Counted from the first letter of the stretch, positions 45,859 to 57,054 are shown. The stretch is DNA of 64,000 nt from Clostridium saccharoperbutylacetonicum N1-4(HMT) (GCF_000340885.1 NC_020291.1:738501-802500); one strand, 5' to 3'. Translations and numbers: made by a program. Notes: generated from the letters alone by a model not told the origin.

Positions 45859-45943
45859 GGTGATTGTTACTGATTCGATCAGGCGAAACCTTAATTAATG
45901 AGAAGAGAATTTCATAGTCTCTTTTGATTAATTAGGGTTTTTA
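45859..45943 (+). promoter_or_regulatory. RAT antiterminator and overlapping terminator upstream of licT
   Basis: GATTGTTACTGATTCGATCAGG followed by CGAAACC is the conserved ribonucleic antiterminator bound by LicT/BglG proteins. Its 3' part overlaps a terminator whose arms are AACCTTAATTAAT and ATTAATTAGGGTT, followed by TTTAT. Binding of active LicT would prevent termination. The first string quoted is split for clarity: GATTGTTACTG, ATTCGAT, CAGG. Confidence 0.9.
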
Positions 45944-45984
45944 TATTAAAAAATCATGTAAGTAGTGTAAATAGGGGGATAGTG

Positions 45985-46812
45985 ATGGTAATAAAAAAGA
46001 TATTTAATAATAATGCCATATTAGCTAAAGACTCAGAAAAAAATGAAATTGTAGTTATGGGGCGTGGAATTGGATTTAAAAAGAATGTAGGTGATAAATT
46101 AGATGAGAATCTAATAGAAAAAACCTTTATTCTTAAGCAGAAAGATGCTTCAGAAAAATTTAAACTGCTGCTAGAAGATATACCAACAGAACATGTTTCA
46201 CTGTGTTATGACATTATTGAATATGCAAAAAATATATTAGGCGTTGAATTAAATGACTATATATATGTTACCCTTACTGATCATATTAGTTATACACTAA
46301 AATTATTTGATGAAGGCCTTAATCGTCCTAATCCATTGATTTGGGAAATTAAAAAGTTTTATTCAAAAGAATTTGAAATAGGATTAAAAGCACTAGAATT
46401 TATTGAAAGCGAAACAGAAAAGAAGTTACCTGAAGATGAGGCTTGCAATATAGCACTTCACTTAATAAATGCACAGGTAAATAAAAAGGGCAATAATGTA
46501 AAAGATATTGCTAAGCAAGCAAAAATGATTCAAGATATTTTAAATATTGTAAAATATACATATAATATTGAGCTTGATGAAAAATCATTAAATTATGAAA
46601 GATTTGTTACTCATTTGAGATTCTTTTTTCAAAGATTGAATAAAGAAGAAAAAATAGAAAATGAAGATGATTTTTTATTAAAACAAATTAAAGTTAAATA
46701 TAAAAAAGCTTATGAGTGTATGTTAAAGATACAAACATATTTAAACAAAGACTTATCTGACGAAGAGCAATTATATTTAACCATTCATATACAAAGAGTT
46801 ACACATAGATAA
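45985..46812 (+). CDS. licT: LicT/BglG-type transcription antiterminator
   Basis: This 275-residue protein has an N-terminal CAT RNA-binding domain (KKIFNNNAILAKD; VVMGRGIGF; residues 1-55) and two PRD domains with conserved histidines (EHVSLCYDII; HISYTLKL; ALHLINAQ; HLRFFFQRL; TIHIQRV). It lies between two RAT/terminator elements and before a beta-glucoside EII gene, so it controls both itself and the transporter. It is presumably phosphorylated by that EII without substrate and by HPr when glucose is absent. Confidence 0.94.
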   Translation: MVIKKIFNNNAILAKDSEKNEIVVMGRGIGFKKNVGDKLDENLIEKTFILKQKDASEKFKLLLEDIPTEHVSLCYDIIEYAKNILGVELNDYIYVTLTDHISYTLKLFDEGLNRPNPLIWEIKKFYSKEFEIGLKALEFIESETEKKLPEDEACNIALHLINAQVNKKGNNVKDIAKQAKMIQDILNIVKYTYNIELDEKSLNYERFVTHLRFFFQRLNKEEKIENEDDFLLKQIKVKYKKAYECMLKIQTYLNKDLSDEEQLYLTIHIQRVTHR

Positions 46813-46825
46813 ATTTAATATTGAT

Positions 46826-48847
<2,022 letters not shown>

Positions 48848-48938
48848 AGCTGAATTTTATAATAATCAAAAACAAAATTTAAATATATATTGAAAACTAT
48901 ATTATAATGGTATATAATTAAGAAAATAAAAAATATAT

Positions 48939-49118
48939 ATCTTCAGGGCAGGGTGTGAATCCCTACCGGCGGTATAGCCCGCGAGCTTAATTTAAGCAGA
49001 TTCGGTGTAACTCCGAGGCCGACAGTTATAGTCTGGATGAAAGAAGGTAACCTATTAGAAACTTTGTTTTCAATGTTTTTGATTATACGCCCTGATGTAT
49101 TTTACATCAGGGCTTTTT
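48939..49118 (+). ncRNA. FMN riboswitch (RFN element) with terminator
   Basis: The aptamer runs from about 48939 to 49050 and shows the RFN landmarks in order: CTTCAGGGCAGGGTG, AATCCCTACCGGCGGT, AGCCCGCGAGC, AGATTCGGTG, CTCCGAGGCCGACAGT and GAAAGAAGG. An expression platform follows: perfect arms GCCCTGATGTA and TACATCAGGGC (49089-49113) with T5. It should stop ribU transcription when FMN is abundant. Confidence 0.97.
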
Positions 49119-49218
49119 ATGTTTATTAATGAAAAAGAAACTATTTAAATTATTAAGCATTGAGAGCAAAATCACTAATAAGCTACCCAAGGAAGATAAA
49201 CTTTAGGGAGGCATAAAA

Positions 49219-49797
49219 ATGAATGAAAAAACAAGCAAATTAGTAAAAATCTCTTTATTATCAGCAATAGCAATTATACTTAGGTATATCGAATTTCCAA
49301 TAATACCAGCTTTTACATGGCTACAATTTGATTTTAGTGATGTTCCAGCGATGTTAGGAGCTTTTGGATTTGGTCCTATAGCAGGAATAATTATAGAATT
49401 ATTAAAAAATGTATTGATTTTAGTTATAAAAGGAACAGGTACAGGCTTCGTTGGAGAACTTGCTAATTTCTTAATGGGATCTGCGTTAGTGGTACCAGCA
49501 GGGTTGTTATATTATAGAAAGAAAAACAAAAAAAATGCAATAATTGGAATGATTTTAGGTGCAGTTTGTATCCAAATAGTAGGGATTTTATCAAATATAT
49601 ATATATTATTACCTGCTTATCATATGACAATGGATAATACAATGCTTATGAACTATATTACATTTGGATTGTTACCGATTAATGGGATAAAGGCTGTTGC
49701 AACTTCAGTTGTAACTTATATATTATATAAAAAGTTATCAGTAGCAATTTTCAAAGCAGAATCAAATTTTGGAAGCCAAGAGAGAACAACAAATTAG
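49219..49797 (+). CDS. ribU: Riboflavin ECF transporter S component RibU
   Basis: This 192-residue membrane protein has about six helices. It has the RibU/ECF-S opening (LVKISLLSAIAIILRYIEFP) and TWLQFDFSDVPAMLGAFGFG, typical of riboflavin S components. The FMN riboswitch directly upstream confirms the substrate. It needs the shared ECF energising module, encoded elsewhere. AGGGAGG precedes ATG. Confidence 0.95.
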   Translation: MNEKTSKLVKISLLSAIAIILRYIEFPIIPAFTWLQFDFSDVPAMLGAFGFGPIAGIIIELLKNVLILVIKGTGTGFVGELANFLMGSALVVPAGLLYYRKKNKKNAIIGMILGAVCIQIVGILSNIYILLPAYHMTMDNTMLMNYITFGLLPINGIKAVATSVVTYILYKKLSVAIFKAESNFGSQERTTN

Positions 49798-49835
49798 TCT
49801 AGATATAGTATTAACATTTATTTAAGCAAATAGCT

Positions 49836-49876
49836 GATTTGAAATAATAATTTGATTATTTCAAATCGGTTTTTTC
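49836..49876 (+). terminator. Intrinsic terminator after ribU
   Basis: GATTTGAAATAAT and ATTATTTCAAATC are perfect arms, followed by GGTTTTTT. Confidence 0.88.
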
Positions 49877-50031
49877 ATGTTAAAAATTTAGAATTACAAA
49901 TGTTTATTAATAATTATTATTGCCTAATAGAAAAAAATTTGATAATATATAAATATAGCATTCTAAGTGAAAATTTAGAAGCTAAGGTATATAAGTTGGT
50001 TATTAATAAATGAAATTGAGGAGGGTGTATT

Positions 50032-50190
50032 ATGGAAAAGTATATTTGTACAGTATGTGGTTATATCTATGATGAGGCAGTAGGTGATCCAGATAATGGA
50101 GTAGCACCAGGAACAAAATTTGAGGATCTTCCAGGAGATTGGGTTTGCCCATTATGTGGAGTACCAACTTCAGACTTTGAAAAACAATAA
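50032..50190 (+). CDS. Rubredoxin
   Basis: This 52-residue protein reads [20 protein letters not shown] and later [15 protein letters not shown]. It has the two CxxCG pairs (C6, C9, C39, C42) that bind a single iron, and the usual length. AGGAGGGTG precedes ATG. It is monocistronic, ending in a terminator. It serves as a one-electron carrier, in clostridia often for oxygen or peroxide reduction. Confidence 0.97.
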   Translation: MEKYICTVCGYIYDEAVGDPDNGVAPGTKFEDLPGDWVCPLCGVPTSDFEKQ

Positions 50191-50242
50191 TAAAAAATAA
50201 TCTTTAAGATTACATATTATAAAAGAATTTATTTAAGTATAA

Positions 50243-50281
50243 GGGACTATCAAAATGTTGTTGACATTTGATAGTCCCTTG
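50243..50281 (+). terminator. Intrinsic terminator after rubredoxin
   Basis: GGGACTATCAAAATG pairs with ACATTTGATAGTCCC and a short T-stretch follows. It also faces the convergent rimI operon. Confidence 0.7.
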
Positions 50282-50372
50282 CACTATATATTGTAGAAAT
50301 TATTTTATTATATTCAAAATTAAATAAATAGGAAAATAAAGTTATATGTTTACCTATTTAAATTAATACCGG

Positions 50373-50813
50373 CTATTCTTTTAACCACATTAATACAGCA
50401 TCTTCTTTATTGTCCTCATAATAACCTTTTCTAATACCAGCTTCTTTAAAATTATATTTTTCATAAAGACCTCTAGCAGCTTTGTTACCACTTCTCACTT
50501 CAAGGGTATAAGCGGTGCAGCCATGATTATTGCAATAATTAATTAGTTCTACTAGAAGCTTAGAAGCTATGCCTTTGCCTCTAAAATCAGGATGTACTGC
50601 TATATTTGTTATATGACCTTCATCTAAAACAATCCAAGTTCCAGCAAAACCTACAACTTTATTATCAGTTTTTGCAATGAAATATTTAGCCACAGGGTTA
50701 GATAGCTCTTGAATATAAGAAGCTTTGCTCCAGGAATCAGAAAAACTCAGTGAACTTACGGCTAAAAGTCCGTCAATATCTTCTTCTTTCATTAAATCAA
50801 TAGTTATGCACAT
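50373..50813 (-). CDS. rimI: Ribosomal protein S18-alanine N-acetyltransferase RimI
   Basis: This 146-residue GNAT enzyme has the acetyl-CoA loop (AVHPDFRGKGIASKLL), NKAARGLYEKYNFKEAGIRKGYY and DAVLMWL, as in RimI. It ends the tsaE-tsaB-rimI operon, 2 nt after tsaB, a conserved arrangement. Confidence 0.93.
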   Translation of the reverse strand: MCITIDLMKEEDIDGLLAVSSLSFSDSWSKASYIQELSNPVAKYFIAKTDNKVVGFAGTWIVLDEGHITNIAVHPDFRGKGIASKLLVELINYCNNHGCTAYTLEVRSGNKAARGLYEKYNFKEAGIRKGYYEDNKEDAVLMWLKE

Positions 50814-50815
50814 TG

Positions 50816-51535
50816 CTATTTCATCCTTTGCTCATATTCTCTTTCTGCTTGAGGTTTTTTTAAATAAAATGGAGTGGAGTTTGGATCATCGAATTCACCA
50901 TTTTCTATTAGTGAATATCCAATTTCGCCTAAAGCAGAAGCACGAACTAAATTAAGGTGATTAGGTGGAAAATAGCAATTTGGACAGTGTTCAATTAAAT
51001 AGTCTTTGTATTTATCTACGCCATCACCTATGAAGATGACTTTTTCATTTTTAGATTTTATTATTTCTATAAGTTCATCAATATCTAAGGCTGAAAAATC
51101 TAATAATCTTTCTAAAGTTACTGGTATTTCAGAGGCAACTAAGCTTGGATGTCCTTTATATAACGAAGTATAAACACTATTTCTTAAAGCATCCATTATA
51201 GGACAAATTATTCCATCAAAATTAGAAGCGCTAAGAGCTAGGGCATCTAAACTAGATATACTTACATATGGCTTATTGCTTCCAAAGCTAAGTCCCTTTA
51301 TAGTAGCCATGCCTATTCTAAGACCAGTGAAAGATCCAGGGCCTTTAGAAACTACATAGCCATCAATATCATCAATAGTTAGGTTATTAAGTTTTAGTAA
51401 ATTATCAATTATATTCATTAGTATAACTGAATGTTCTTTTTTATCATTTAAAGTAATTTCTCCAAGTAATTTATGATTCTTCATTAAAGCAACAGTTGCT
51501 ACTTTTGAAGATGAATCAATAGCAAGTATAATCAT
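50816..51535 (-). CDS. tsaB: tRNA t6A37 biosynthesis protein TsaB
   Basis: This 239-residue protein of the ASKHA fold has AIDSSSKVATVAL at the N-terminus and GPGSFTGLRIGMATIKGL in the middle. TsaB is a partner of TsaD in threonylcarbamoyl-adenosine formation at tRNA position 37. It lies between tsaE and rimI with 2-3-nt gaps. Confidence 0.95.
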   Translation of the reverse strand: MIILAIDSSSKVATVALMKNHKLLGEITLNDKKEHSVILMNIIDNLLKLNNLTIDDIDGYVVSKGPGSFTGLRIGMATIKGLSFGSNKPYVSISSLDALALSASNFDGIICPIMDALRNSVYTSLYKGHPSLVASEIPVTLERLLDFSALDIDELIEIIKSKNEKVIFIGDGVDKYKDYLIEHCPNCYFPPNHLNLVRASALGEIGYSLIENGEFDDPNSTPFYLKKPQAEREYEQRMK

Positions 51536-51538
51536 ATT

Positions 51539-51994
51539 TTAAAGCTCCTTTATATAGTTATATCGATCTCCATAAGGAGTTAATATTATTTTTCTGTAAT
51601 CTTCACCTTTTTCAAGGTCTTTCTTTATGCTTATATGAAGTAAATCTTGAGGTAAAATTTCTTCAATGTAATTTGCCCATTCTATAATAGACACTGCATC
51701 TGAAAATATGTAGTCATCAAATCCAATTGCATATATTTCATCAGGATCGCTCACTCGATAAACATCAAAATGGTTAAGTTTGAGCCTACCACCTTCATAT
51801 TCATTAACAATTGTAAAAGTTGGACTTGTTATATTATCATTTATTCCTAAACCAAGGGCAATTCCTTTAGTAATATGTGTCTTGCCAGCACCTAAATCTC
51901 CAGTTAAACAAATTATATCACCAGCTTGTAGCAATTTACCTAAATTTATTCCTAATTGAGTAGTACTATCTACATTATAAACTTCGAATTCCAT
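51539..51994 (-). CDS. tsaE: tRNA t6A37 biosynthesis ATPase TsaE
   Basis: This 151-residue P-loop ATPase has Walker A GDLGAGKTHITKGIA (near 35-49), TSPTFTIVNEY and HFDVYR. It regulates the TsaB-TsaD complex. It is the first gene of the operon, with AGGAGG before its ATG. Confidence 0.95.
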   Translation of the reverse strand: MEFEVYNVDSTTQLGINLGKLLQAGDIICLTGDLGAGKTHITKGIALGLGINDNITSPTFTIVNEYEGGRLKLNHFDVYRVSDPDEIYAIGFDDYIFSDAVSIIEWANYIEEILPQDLLHISIKKDLEKGEDYRKIILTPYGDRYNYIKEL

Positions 51995-52267
51995 GAAAAT
52001 CCTCCTTTAATGAGAGTTTAAATTATAATTCCCATCCTTATATTTTATATCAAAACAGAATAAAATCAAATTAATTAAACGAATACTAAAATATTATTAT
52101 AAAATAGGCTTATATTTAATGTGAGTTTTATATAATATAAGAAAAGTAATAAATTTTTATATATTTATTATAAATTAATTGGTATAATGAACATAAGTAT
52201 ATCCAGAAATTAATTTACCGAATTCATGAAAAGTAATATGTGTTATTAAACTTGGAGGTGGCATACT

Positions 52268-53179
52268 TTGAAAAAGATTACCTTTGCAATGGTAATAATA
52301 ACTATTGCATTGTCTTTTGGCATGAATTTATTTTCAGACCCGTTATTAGCAAATACAGAGAGTCATAAAACTGAAAATAGGGGAGATTTTTTAAACATAC
52401 TAACGGTTAATAAACCTCAATATGATATGGTTAAAAAAATTGTGAAAGATAAAAATAATGTTGAATATATGCTTACTAATGAAAAAGATATTAGTGAGTT
52501 TAAGTATAATGAAGATGTTTTAAATAATATATCCAATATGGACTTATTTATATATTCCGGCACTTCATTTGAACCTTGGAGCAATTCTTTAATTGATGAA
52601 TTGAAAAAAGGAGATTTAGGAATAATAAATTTATCTAGAGGCATAAGATTACTGAATTATTCACAAAATAATAGTAATAAAGAAAATCCTTATTATTTTG
52701 AGGGAATTAGTGAATATAAAATTGCATTATGTAATGTAAAATCAGCAATTCAAGATAGAGATCCCCAAAATAGAGATTATTATGAAGAAAATTATAATGA
52801 AGCCATAAAAGAATTTGATAATAAGATAAAGATATATAATGATAAAATTAAATCACTTAGTGACTATAAATTTATAACGCTAAATAATGATTTTGATTAT
52901 TTAACTAAAGCATTAAATTTAAATACTATTCAGCTTGATAATCACGAAATAGCTGATTTTATTAAGCTTAATAATTTAGATGCTAAAAAGGTTATAATAA
53001 TAGTTGATGGAGAAGCAGGAACTAAATTGAATTTATCAGGATACAATACAGTGAATTTATGGAAATATTATGGAGATATGTCTTTCGATGATTTAATTTT
53101 GTATAATATAAAAGAATTATCAAAATGGGCTCCATTAAAAGAGAATGGAACGGTTAATTCTACAGGTAAAGTGGCATAA
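52268..53179 (+). CDS. ZnuA-like metal-binding lipoprotein homologue lacking the metal-binding histidines
   Basis: This 303-residue secreted protein has a signal peptide (about 1-29, cleavage near LLANTES) without a lipobox cysteine. It follows the zinc/manganese substrate-binding protein fold: the stretch DRDPQNRDYYEENYNEAIKE aligns with the ZnuA region SEADPENKAYYEAN. Where ZnuA/TroA proteins have the ligand motif DPHxWLDP, this one has NPYYFEG, and other expected histidines are also missing (only H in LDNHEIAD remains visible). No permease or ATPase gene is near. Start is TTG 52268 behind TTGGAGGTGG. It probably no longer binds zinc in the usual way; the role is unknown. Confidence 0.7.
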   Translation: MKKITFAMVIITIALSFGMNLFSDPLLANTESHKTENRGDFLNILTVNKPQYDMVKKIVKDKNNVEYMLTNEKDISEFKYNEDVLNNISNMDLFIYSGTSFEPWSNSLIDELKKGDLGIINLSRGIRLLNYSQNNSNKENPYYFEGISEYKIALCNVKSAIQDRDPQNRDYYEENYNEAIKEFDNKIKIYNDKIKSLSDYKFITLNNDFDYLTKALNLNTIQLDNHEIADFIKLNNLDAKKVIIIVDGEAGTKLNLSGYNTVNLWKYYGDMSFDDLILYNIKELSKWAPLKENGTVNSTGKVA

Positions 53180-53190
53180 GAAAAAAAGTG

Positions 53191-53219
53191 TTGCTTTATT
53201 TATAAATGTATTATATAAT
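53191..53219 (+). promoter_or_regulatory. Promoter of tRNA-Trp (copy 1)
   Basis: TTGCTT, 17-bp spacer and TATAAT, 14 bp before the tRNA. Confidence 0.7.
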
Positions 53220-53233
53220 GATTATTGTCTCGA

Positions 53234-53308
53234 AGGGGTATGGCTCAACGGTAGAGTAGTGGTCTCCAAAACCATTGGTTCTGGGTTCAAATCCTAGTGC
53301 CCCTGCCA
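53234..53308 (+). tRNA. trnW: tRNA-Trp (anticodon CCA)
   Basis: A complete cloverleaf with acceptor AGGGGTA/TGCCCCT, anticodon loop CTCCAAA, TTCAAAT T-loop and encoded CCA end. The outer T-stem pair is C-G here and G-C in the second copy at 61436. Confidence 0.96.
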
Positions 53309-53317
53309 AGAAGATTA

Positions 53318-53350
53318 AAGTTATAGTGTTTATATGCTATAACTTTTTTT
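53318..53350 (+). terminator. Terminator after tRNA-Trp copy 1
   Basis: AAAGTTATAG and CTATAACTTT followed by T5. The bases from 53351 to 53780 hold no gene that I can support, only AT-rich sequence. Confidence 0.8.
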
Positions 53351-53783
53351 GTTATAAGAAACAATATATGATTATAGCTATATTGAAGATGAATTTTGAA
53401 TACTTTTAAATTTAAAATTTTGGAGTAATAATTTAATTAAAATTAAGTGGAATTCTATTCAGCTTTATATAATTAAGTATATGGATATCCTTATTGACAT
53501 AGATATGAAACAACTATATAATTTCAATATTGATTAAACAATGGCGTTTAAAGAAGCAATTCTTTAAGTGCTATTTTTTTATACTTATTTTATTATGTGA
53601 ATTTATGACTAGAATGATATTTAATAATCCTAAGGGAGATATATGTTCTGATTATTAATGTTCAATTATCAATGGGTATTGAACACGAAAGTGTTAGGGC
53701 GAAATTCATATAAATAAAAATCAATAAATAATTAGTTAATGTGTGTATTTATTGAATGCAATTTAATTAAAAGTAGATGAATA

Positions 53784-53832
53784 GGACAATGGTGTCAAAT
53801 AAATAGTATTTTGGCCCATTGTCTCTTTTTTT
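53784..53832 (+). terminator. Leader terminator (attenuator) just upstream of eutA
   Basis: GACAATGG (53785-53792) pairs with CCATTGTC (53816-53823), followed by TCTTTTTTT. It lies only ~20 bp before the eutA ribosome binding site, so eutA transcription must pass it. In Firmicutes eut operons are controlled by ANTAR-protein (EutV) antitermination at such leader terminators; that comparison is inference. Confidence 0.7.
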
Positions 53833-53843
53833 GTTTTCGGGGG

Positions 53844-55262
53844 GTGGGATATATATTAAATGATGAAATATATAGTATAGGTGTTGATATTGGAACTTCA
53901 ACAACCGAAGTTATAGTTAGCAAATTAAAGATTAAAAAAATTTTAGGTTCTTCGCTGATTAAGGAAACAGTAATAGAAGGGAAAGAAATAATATATAGGA
54001 GTCCTATTGTATTTACTCCACTTTGCAATGAAACAACTATAGATTTTATAAAGGTTAAAGATATTGTATCCGACGCTATAAAGTTAAGTGTAGTAGAAAA
54101 AGAAAAAATATCTACAGGAGCAGTTATTATAACAGGAGAAACTGCAAGAAAAGAAAATGCAATGGAAGTATCTAATAATCTTTCAGAGTATTTAGGAGAT
54201 TTTGTAGTAGCAACAGCAGGTCCTAAGCTTGAAGCCTTACTTGCAGGTTTTGGTTCAGGTGCTTCAGATATATCAAGGAAGCTTAATAGAAGAATAATGA
54301 ACCTTGATATTGGAGGAGGAACAACTAACGTAGCTATTTTCAATTGTGGTGAATGTGAGCAGACTTTTGCGTTAGATATTGGGGGACGACTTATAAAGTT
54401 TAATGATGAGGGTCAAATTATTTATATTTCTAATAGAATTCAATTTCTAATAAAAAGCCTTGATATAAACTTGCAGCTTGGAGAGAAGCCAGAACTAGAA
54501 GCTTTAAAGCTCATATGTGGAAAGCTAGCAGAAAGTTTATTGGAAGTATGTTGTTTGAAAGAAATTAACCAAAGCACAAAAAAGTTATTTATAAGTGATG
54601 GGTTTGAAGGGATTGAGGTTGACTATATAAGTTTTTCAGGGGGAGTTGGAGAATACGTAGGGAAAATTAATGAGAATATTAGTTTAAATGAAATAACAAA
54701 ACACAACGATATAGGACAACTTTTGGGAAATTCTATAAGTGAGATGTTTGAAGAGCACAAGGAAATGTTACTAGCTCCAAAGGAGAAAATAAGGGCAACT
54801 GTAATTGGAGCAGGAAACCATTCTTTAACTATAAGCGGTGGTACAATAGCCTTTGATAAATCGGTGCTTCCATTAAAAAATATACCTATACTAAAACCTT
54901 TTTATGAGAATGAAAACTTAAATGATATATATGTTCAAGGCATGAAAAAACTTGATATGTATGAAGATATACCAATTGCAGTTTCACTTAAAGGCCCTAA
55001 AAGTCCAACTTATGAAGAAATTAAATTAATTGGTCAGGAGATAATTAAATTATTCAAAAAAATTAAAGGACCAATAATTGTAGTTTTAGAAAATGATTTT
55101 GCAAAAGCTTTAGGACAAATAATTTCTCTAAATTTAGAAGAAAAAAGAGAAGTTATATGTATAGACAAGATATCAACAAGCAATGGTGATTATATTGACA
55201 TTGGCCTGCCAATAGGAGATGCAATCCCAGTAGTTATAAAGACTCTAATATATAGCACTTAA
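53844..55262 (+). CDS. eutA: Ethanolamine ammonia-lyase reactivase EutA
   Basis: EutA is an ASKHA-fold ATPase that replaces damaged cobalamin on EutBC. The family signature appears at once (YSIGVDIGTSTTEVIVSK), then GETARKENA, LDIGGGTTN and SFSGGVGEY. The start is problematic: a strong GGGGGGTGGG site at 53839-53848 points to codon 53856, but that codon is TTA. The nearest standard start codon in frame is GTG 53844, inside the G-rich site; a further TTG at 53811 lies in the leader terminator stem. I give 53844 as a formal start. It is the first gene of a eutA-permease-eutB-eutC-ridA cluster. Confidence 0.88.
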   Translation: MGYILNDEIYSIGVDIGTSTTEVIVSKLKIKKILGSSLIKETVIEGKEIIYRSPIVFTPLCNETTIDFIKVKDIVSDAIKLSVVEKEKISTGAVIITGETARKENAMEVSNNLSEYLGDFVVATAGPKLEALLAGFGSGASDISRKLNRRIMNLDIGGGTTNVAIFNCGECEQTFALDIGGRLIKFNDEGQIIYISNRIQFLIKSLDINLQLGEKPELEALKLICGKLAESLLEVCCLKEINQSTKKLFISDGFEGIEVDYISFSGGVGEYVGKINENISLNEITKHNDIGQLLGNSISEMFEEHKEMLLAPKEKIRATVIGAGNHSLTISGGTIAFDKSVLPLKNIPILKPFYENENLNDIYVQGMKKLDMYEDIPIAVSLKGPKSPTYEEIKLIGQEIIKLFKKIKGPIIVVLENDFAKALGQIISLNLEEKREVICIDKISTSNGDYIDIGLPIGDAIPVVIKTLIYST

Positions 55263-55468
55263 AGTCCTATATTTCTATAATAGTTACCTAAAAATAAGAA
55301 AATCTTAAATTAATTATATTTATATATTGTAATGACAGTTAGCAATTATACAATGTTACCAGTGTCTAAGCCATTATTTTCTAAATAAATTTTATAATCT
55401 GTAAGCTGTAAATAGCAAACTGTAAATGTGAAGCTATGCAAGTTGTAAGGGATGATGAAATTTTATCC

Positions 55469-55502
55469 AACTGTGAACTGTAAATGGTTAACTGTTAACT
55501 GA
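55469..55502 (+). repeat. AACTGTAAACTG-type short repeats before the permease gene
   Basis: Degenerate units AACTGTGAACTGTAAATGG and TTAACTGTTAACTGAATTAA lead directly into the AAGGGAGTGG ribosome binding site. Looser copies start near 55400. Same vocabulary as at 19861 and 56998. Confidence 0.7.
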
Positions 55503-55520
55503 ATTAAGGGAGTGGTTAAA

Positions 55521-56849
55521 ATGAATAATGAATTAAAAAAGACACTTAAACCAATACAACTTTGGAGCATAATAGTTGGAATGGTTATATCAGGAATGTA
55601 TTGTGGGTGGAATAATGCTTTAGATTTTACAAGTCCAGTTGGATTTATTATAGCAATTTTAATTGTTACAGTTTTTTATACTACATTTATGTTTAGCTAT
55701 GCGGAGCTTTCTACTGCAATTCCTCATGCTGGGGGAGCTTCAGAATATGCTTCCAGATCACTTGGTAAGTTTGGTGGATTTATTGCTGGATTTTCATGTT
55801 TAGTAGAATTTTTGTTTGCAACACCAGCAATAGCAATATCAATAGGAGCATATATTAACTTTTTAATACCAGCAGTTCCAGCTGTTGCAGCAGCTTTAGT
55901 AGCATATGCAATATTTGTGCTTATAAATTGTTTTGGTATTGAAGCAGCTGCTAAGGTAGAACTTATTGTTACTATAGTTGCAATAGGTGGATTAATTTTA
56001 TTTATGGGAGCAGGTGCACCTCATATTGAAATGAGTAACATTTTTGGAGGAGATATTTTTAAGGGTGGTTTTAATGGAATCTTTGGTGCAATACCTTTTG
56101 CAATTTGGTTTTATTTAGCTGTTGAAGGTGGAGCTATGTCTGCTGAAGAATGTGCAAATCCTAAAAAGGATGTTCCAAAAGGCTTTATTTTAGGAATTGT
56201 TACTCTTGTTATATTAGCTCTTGGGACATTCTTTGTTGTAGTTGGAATTTCAGATCTTAGCACTTTAGCTGCATCAGGCTCACCATTACCAGATGCCTTA
56301 CAAAGAGTATATGGAGATGGTCTAATATCGAATGGAATGAGTTTTATTGGATTATTTGGACTGGTAGCAAGTTTACATGGAATTATAATTGGTTATTCAA
56401 GACAGGCTTTTGCAATGTCTAGATCTGGATATTTACCTAAATTTCTATCAAATACAAATTCTAAAGGAGCTCCAGCACATGCTATCGTTATAATGAGCTT
56501 AATAGGAATGATCTTTGTATTAACAGGTCAAACTGCTGTAATTATAGTTATATCATCCTTTGGAGCAGTTGCATTATATATTATAAGTATGATTTCATTG
56601 TTTATATTAAGAAGAAAAGAGCCAAAGCTTAATAGACCATTTAAAGTTGCATACCCAATCGTACCAGCAATAGCACTTTCAATAGCTTTTGTATTTTTAA
56701 TTGCATTAATTGTTTCGAATTTTTCAACTGTATTATGGGTAGCAGGGGCTTATATATTAGCAATAGCTTATTATTTTGTATATTCTAAAATTCAACAAAC
56801 AGCTAATGAAGAAGAAATTAAAGGAAAACTTGATGGAGAAATTGTTTAA
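55521..56849 (+). CDS. eat: Ethanolamine permease (APC superfamily)
   Basis: This 442-residue transporter has about 12 helices and the ethanolamine/APC signatures KPIQLWSIIVGMVISGMYCG near the N-terminus, AELSTAIPHAGGASEYASR and AEECANPKKDVPKG. It resembles Eat-type ethanolamine permeases, not EutH. Its place between eutA and eutB supports ethanolamine uptake. ATG 55521 lies behind AAGGGAGTGG; a GTG nine bases upstream is unlikely. Confidence 0.92.
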   Translation: MNNELKKTLKPIQLWSIIVGMVISGMYCGWNNALDFTSPVGFIIAILIVTVFYTTFMFSYAELSTAIPHAGGASEYASRSLGKFGGFIAGFSCLVEFLFATPAIAISIGAYINFLIPAVPAVAAALVAYAIFVLINCFGIEAAAKVELIVTIVAIGGLILFMGAGAPHIEMSNIFGGDIFKGGFNGIFGAIPFAIWFYLAVEGGAMSAEECANPKKDVPKGFILGIVTLVILALGTFFVVVGISDLSTLAASGSPLPDALQRVYGDGLISNGMSFIGLFGLVASLHGIIIGYSRQAFAMSRSGYLPKFLSNTNSKGAPAHAIVIMSLIGMIFVLTGQTAVIIVISSFGAVALYIISMISLFILRRKEPKLNRPFKVAYPIVPAIALSIAFVFLIALIVSNFSTVLWVAGAYILAIAYYFVYSKIQQTANEEEIKGKLDGEIV

Positions 56850-56997
56850 TTTTATAAGGATAATTATATAAGTTCTAATAAAATTCACAATTTTAAAATT
56901 TTAAGGCAGTTAAGATTTAATGCTCTTTATGCGGTGAAGTATTAGTTCAGAGTTAAGAGTTTAGGATGAAATAACAAAGCCTATGGCTTTTCTTGCT

Positions 56998-57033
56998 AAA
57001 CTGTTAACTGTAAATTGTAAACTGTTAACTGAA
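56998..57033 (+). repeat. AACTGTAAACTG-type short repeats before eutB
   Basis: AAACTGTTAACTGTAAATTG followed by TAAACTGTTAACTGAA, ending just before a nine-G tract that forms the eutB ribosome binding site. The end module matches that at 55490-55510. Confidence 0.75.
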
Positions 57034-57054
57034 TAAACGGGGGGGGGTGGGAAT

